Origin: Verrucomicrobiia bacterium
Lineage (GTDB): Bacteria > Verrucomicrobiota > Verrucomicrobiia > Opitutales > Opitutaceae
Length of the DNA stretch: 5,961 nt
Reading direction: 5' to 3'
Assembly (NCBI GenBank): GCA_030424825.1
Contig: JAUHWE010000318.1
Span: 1-5,961 of the forward strand
Shown here: one piece after another, positions 5,618 to 5,961 of the stretch
Layout of the letters: each line of letters opens with the position of its first letter
Position numbering within the stretch: the first letter of the stretch is position 1
Made by a program: the position numbers and the translations under genes
Notes under the pieces: generated by a model
What the model saw: only the letters and a program-made list of their open reading frames with translations
Told to the model about the DNA's origin: nothing
Databases searched by the model: none

Positions 5618-5951
5618 TTTCTTGCTGATACTCCTCAAGGTCGCTTTCGAGTTTCTTGAAGCTAAATAATAGCGTGTGCCCCTTATTGTTTGGGATTTTG
5701 TAGCAAGAAATTGCTCGGTCGTTCACCCACCTACGAATCGTGTCTGGAGATTTGCCGAAATACTGAGCAACTTGTTCGATGCCTACGAGAGGGGATTGGA
5801 TATCTTTGATCTCTTGCAGCTCTTTGCGAAAGGCCGCTAGCTCCTCTCTCAATGAAGCGATTCCACAAGCTGCAATGCTTGCGGGCTCCTCGTTTGCCGA
5901 GGAATCTTCGGCAAACGAGTCGGCTTCGCGCCTATAGGTTTGAGCGATCAC
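5610..5951 (-). CDS. MerR/excisionase-type helix-turn-helix protein (5' end may be outside the window)
   Basis: The C-terminal half is a helix-turn-helix of the MerR-like/excisionase (HTH_17) class: GIEQVAQYFGKSPDTIRRWV (about 57-76), NDRAISCYKIPNN, then a wing strand (HTLLFSFKK) and DLEEYQQ. Residues 32-52 (ASLREELAAFRKELQEIKD) are a probable coiled coil for dimerisation. The N-terminus is acidic and low in complexity (ADSFAEDSSANEEP). It stops 3 bp from the integrase stop and runs convergently, which fits a directionality factor or regulator of the element. The shown start is GTG 5951; the frame is open to the window edge, so the real start may lie outside. A TTG at residue 34 is a conceivable shorter start. 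No ATG exists in the visible frame. Typical excisionases are shorter (60-80 aa), so this could equally be an element transcription factor. Confidence 0.7.
   Translation of the reverse strand: MIAQTYRREADSFAEDSSANEEPASIAACGIASLREELAAFRKELQEIKDIQSPLVGIEQVAQYFGKSPDTIRRWVNDRAISCYKIPNNKGHTLLFSFKKLESDLEEYQQEKF
5889..5919 (-). repeat. 12-bp perfect inverted repeat in the N-terminal coding region of the HTH gene
   Basis: CTCGTTTGCCGA (5889-5900) and TCGGCAAACGAG (5908-5919) are exact reverse complements separated by 7 nt. In RNA from the minus strand this is a stable GC-rich hairpin lying over codons for about residues 11-21 (DSFAEDSSANE). No T-run follows, so it is not a classical terminator. It could be an operator for an autoregulated HTH protein or a translation-control hairpin. 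Confidence 0.6.
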
Positions 5952-5961
5952 AGCTCTAAAC

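Noticed and set aside
1..5961. CRISPR array, rRNA or insertion-sequence transposase
   Set aside because: No regularly spaced repeats, no rRNA-like sequence and no transposase motif were seen on either strand.

Overview
The window looks like the edge of a bacterial chromosomal segment next to a site where mobile DNA has integrated repeatedly. GC content is moderate and codon use mixed. Shine-Dalgarno signals are weak or absent before most genes, and the genes are generic envelope or secreted-enzyme families. A Gram-negative bacterium, possibly Verrucomicrobiota or a relative, fits, but that is an impression of protein style, not something proved by a marker gene.

Positions 1-2208 form a plus-strand cluster. 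First comes the C-terminal catalytic half of an M48/Ste24-type membrane metalloprotease. It carries HEIGH and the downstream glutamate, but its N-terminal membrane half is absent and unrelated sequence stands in its place. A small single-pass membrane protein of unknown function follows after 6 bp, then a probably secreted endonuclease/exonuclease/phosphatase (EEP) family enzyme. Tight spacing and a TAATG junction suggest one transcript.

Positions 2209-4142 are gene-poor. They contain one recognisable domain, a polyvalent-type protein kinase-like fold (IQDLHEEN...FID) ending at 3530. A 57-codon ORF lies in a second frame across the start of that gene, and there are several doubtful small ORFs. 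Two sequences resembling the last ~22 nt of a minus-strand tRNA or tmRNA lie in the same orientation at 2542-2563 and 4046-4068. Neither is attached to an RNA body.

Positions 4084-5951 are the integration module of a mobile element. It has a promoter-like sequence with helically phased direct repeats, a 487-aa tyrosine recombinase and a convergent MerR/excisionase-type helix-turn-helix gene that runs to the window edge. The recombinase starts 75 bp from the second tRNA/tmRNA-like core. This core carries an encoded CCA and most resembles the 3' end of tmRNA (ssrA), so it is the likely attachment site.

My preferred reading is element accretion at the 3' end of a tmRNA or tRNA gene: chromosome (to ~2541), old core, a ~1.5 kb integrase-less cassette carrying the kinase-like gene (2564-4045), fresh core, then the active element (4069 onward). 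The intact RNA gene should lie at the far right end, outside the window. The cassette with its stand-alone phage-type kinase is the most interesting candidate for an undescribed cargo system.
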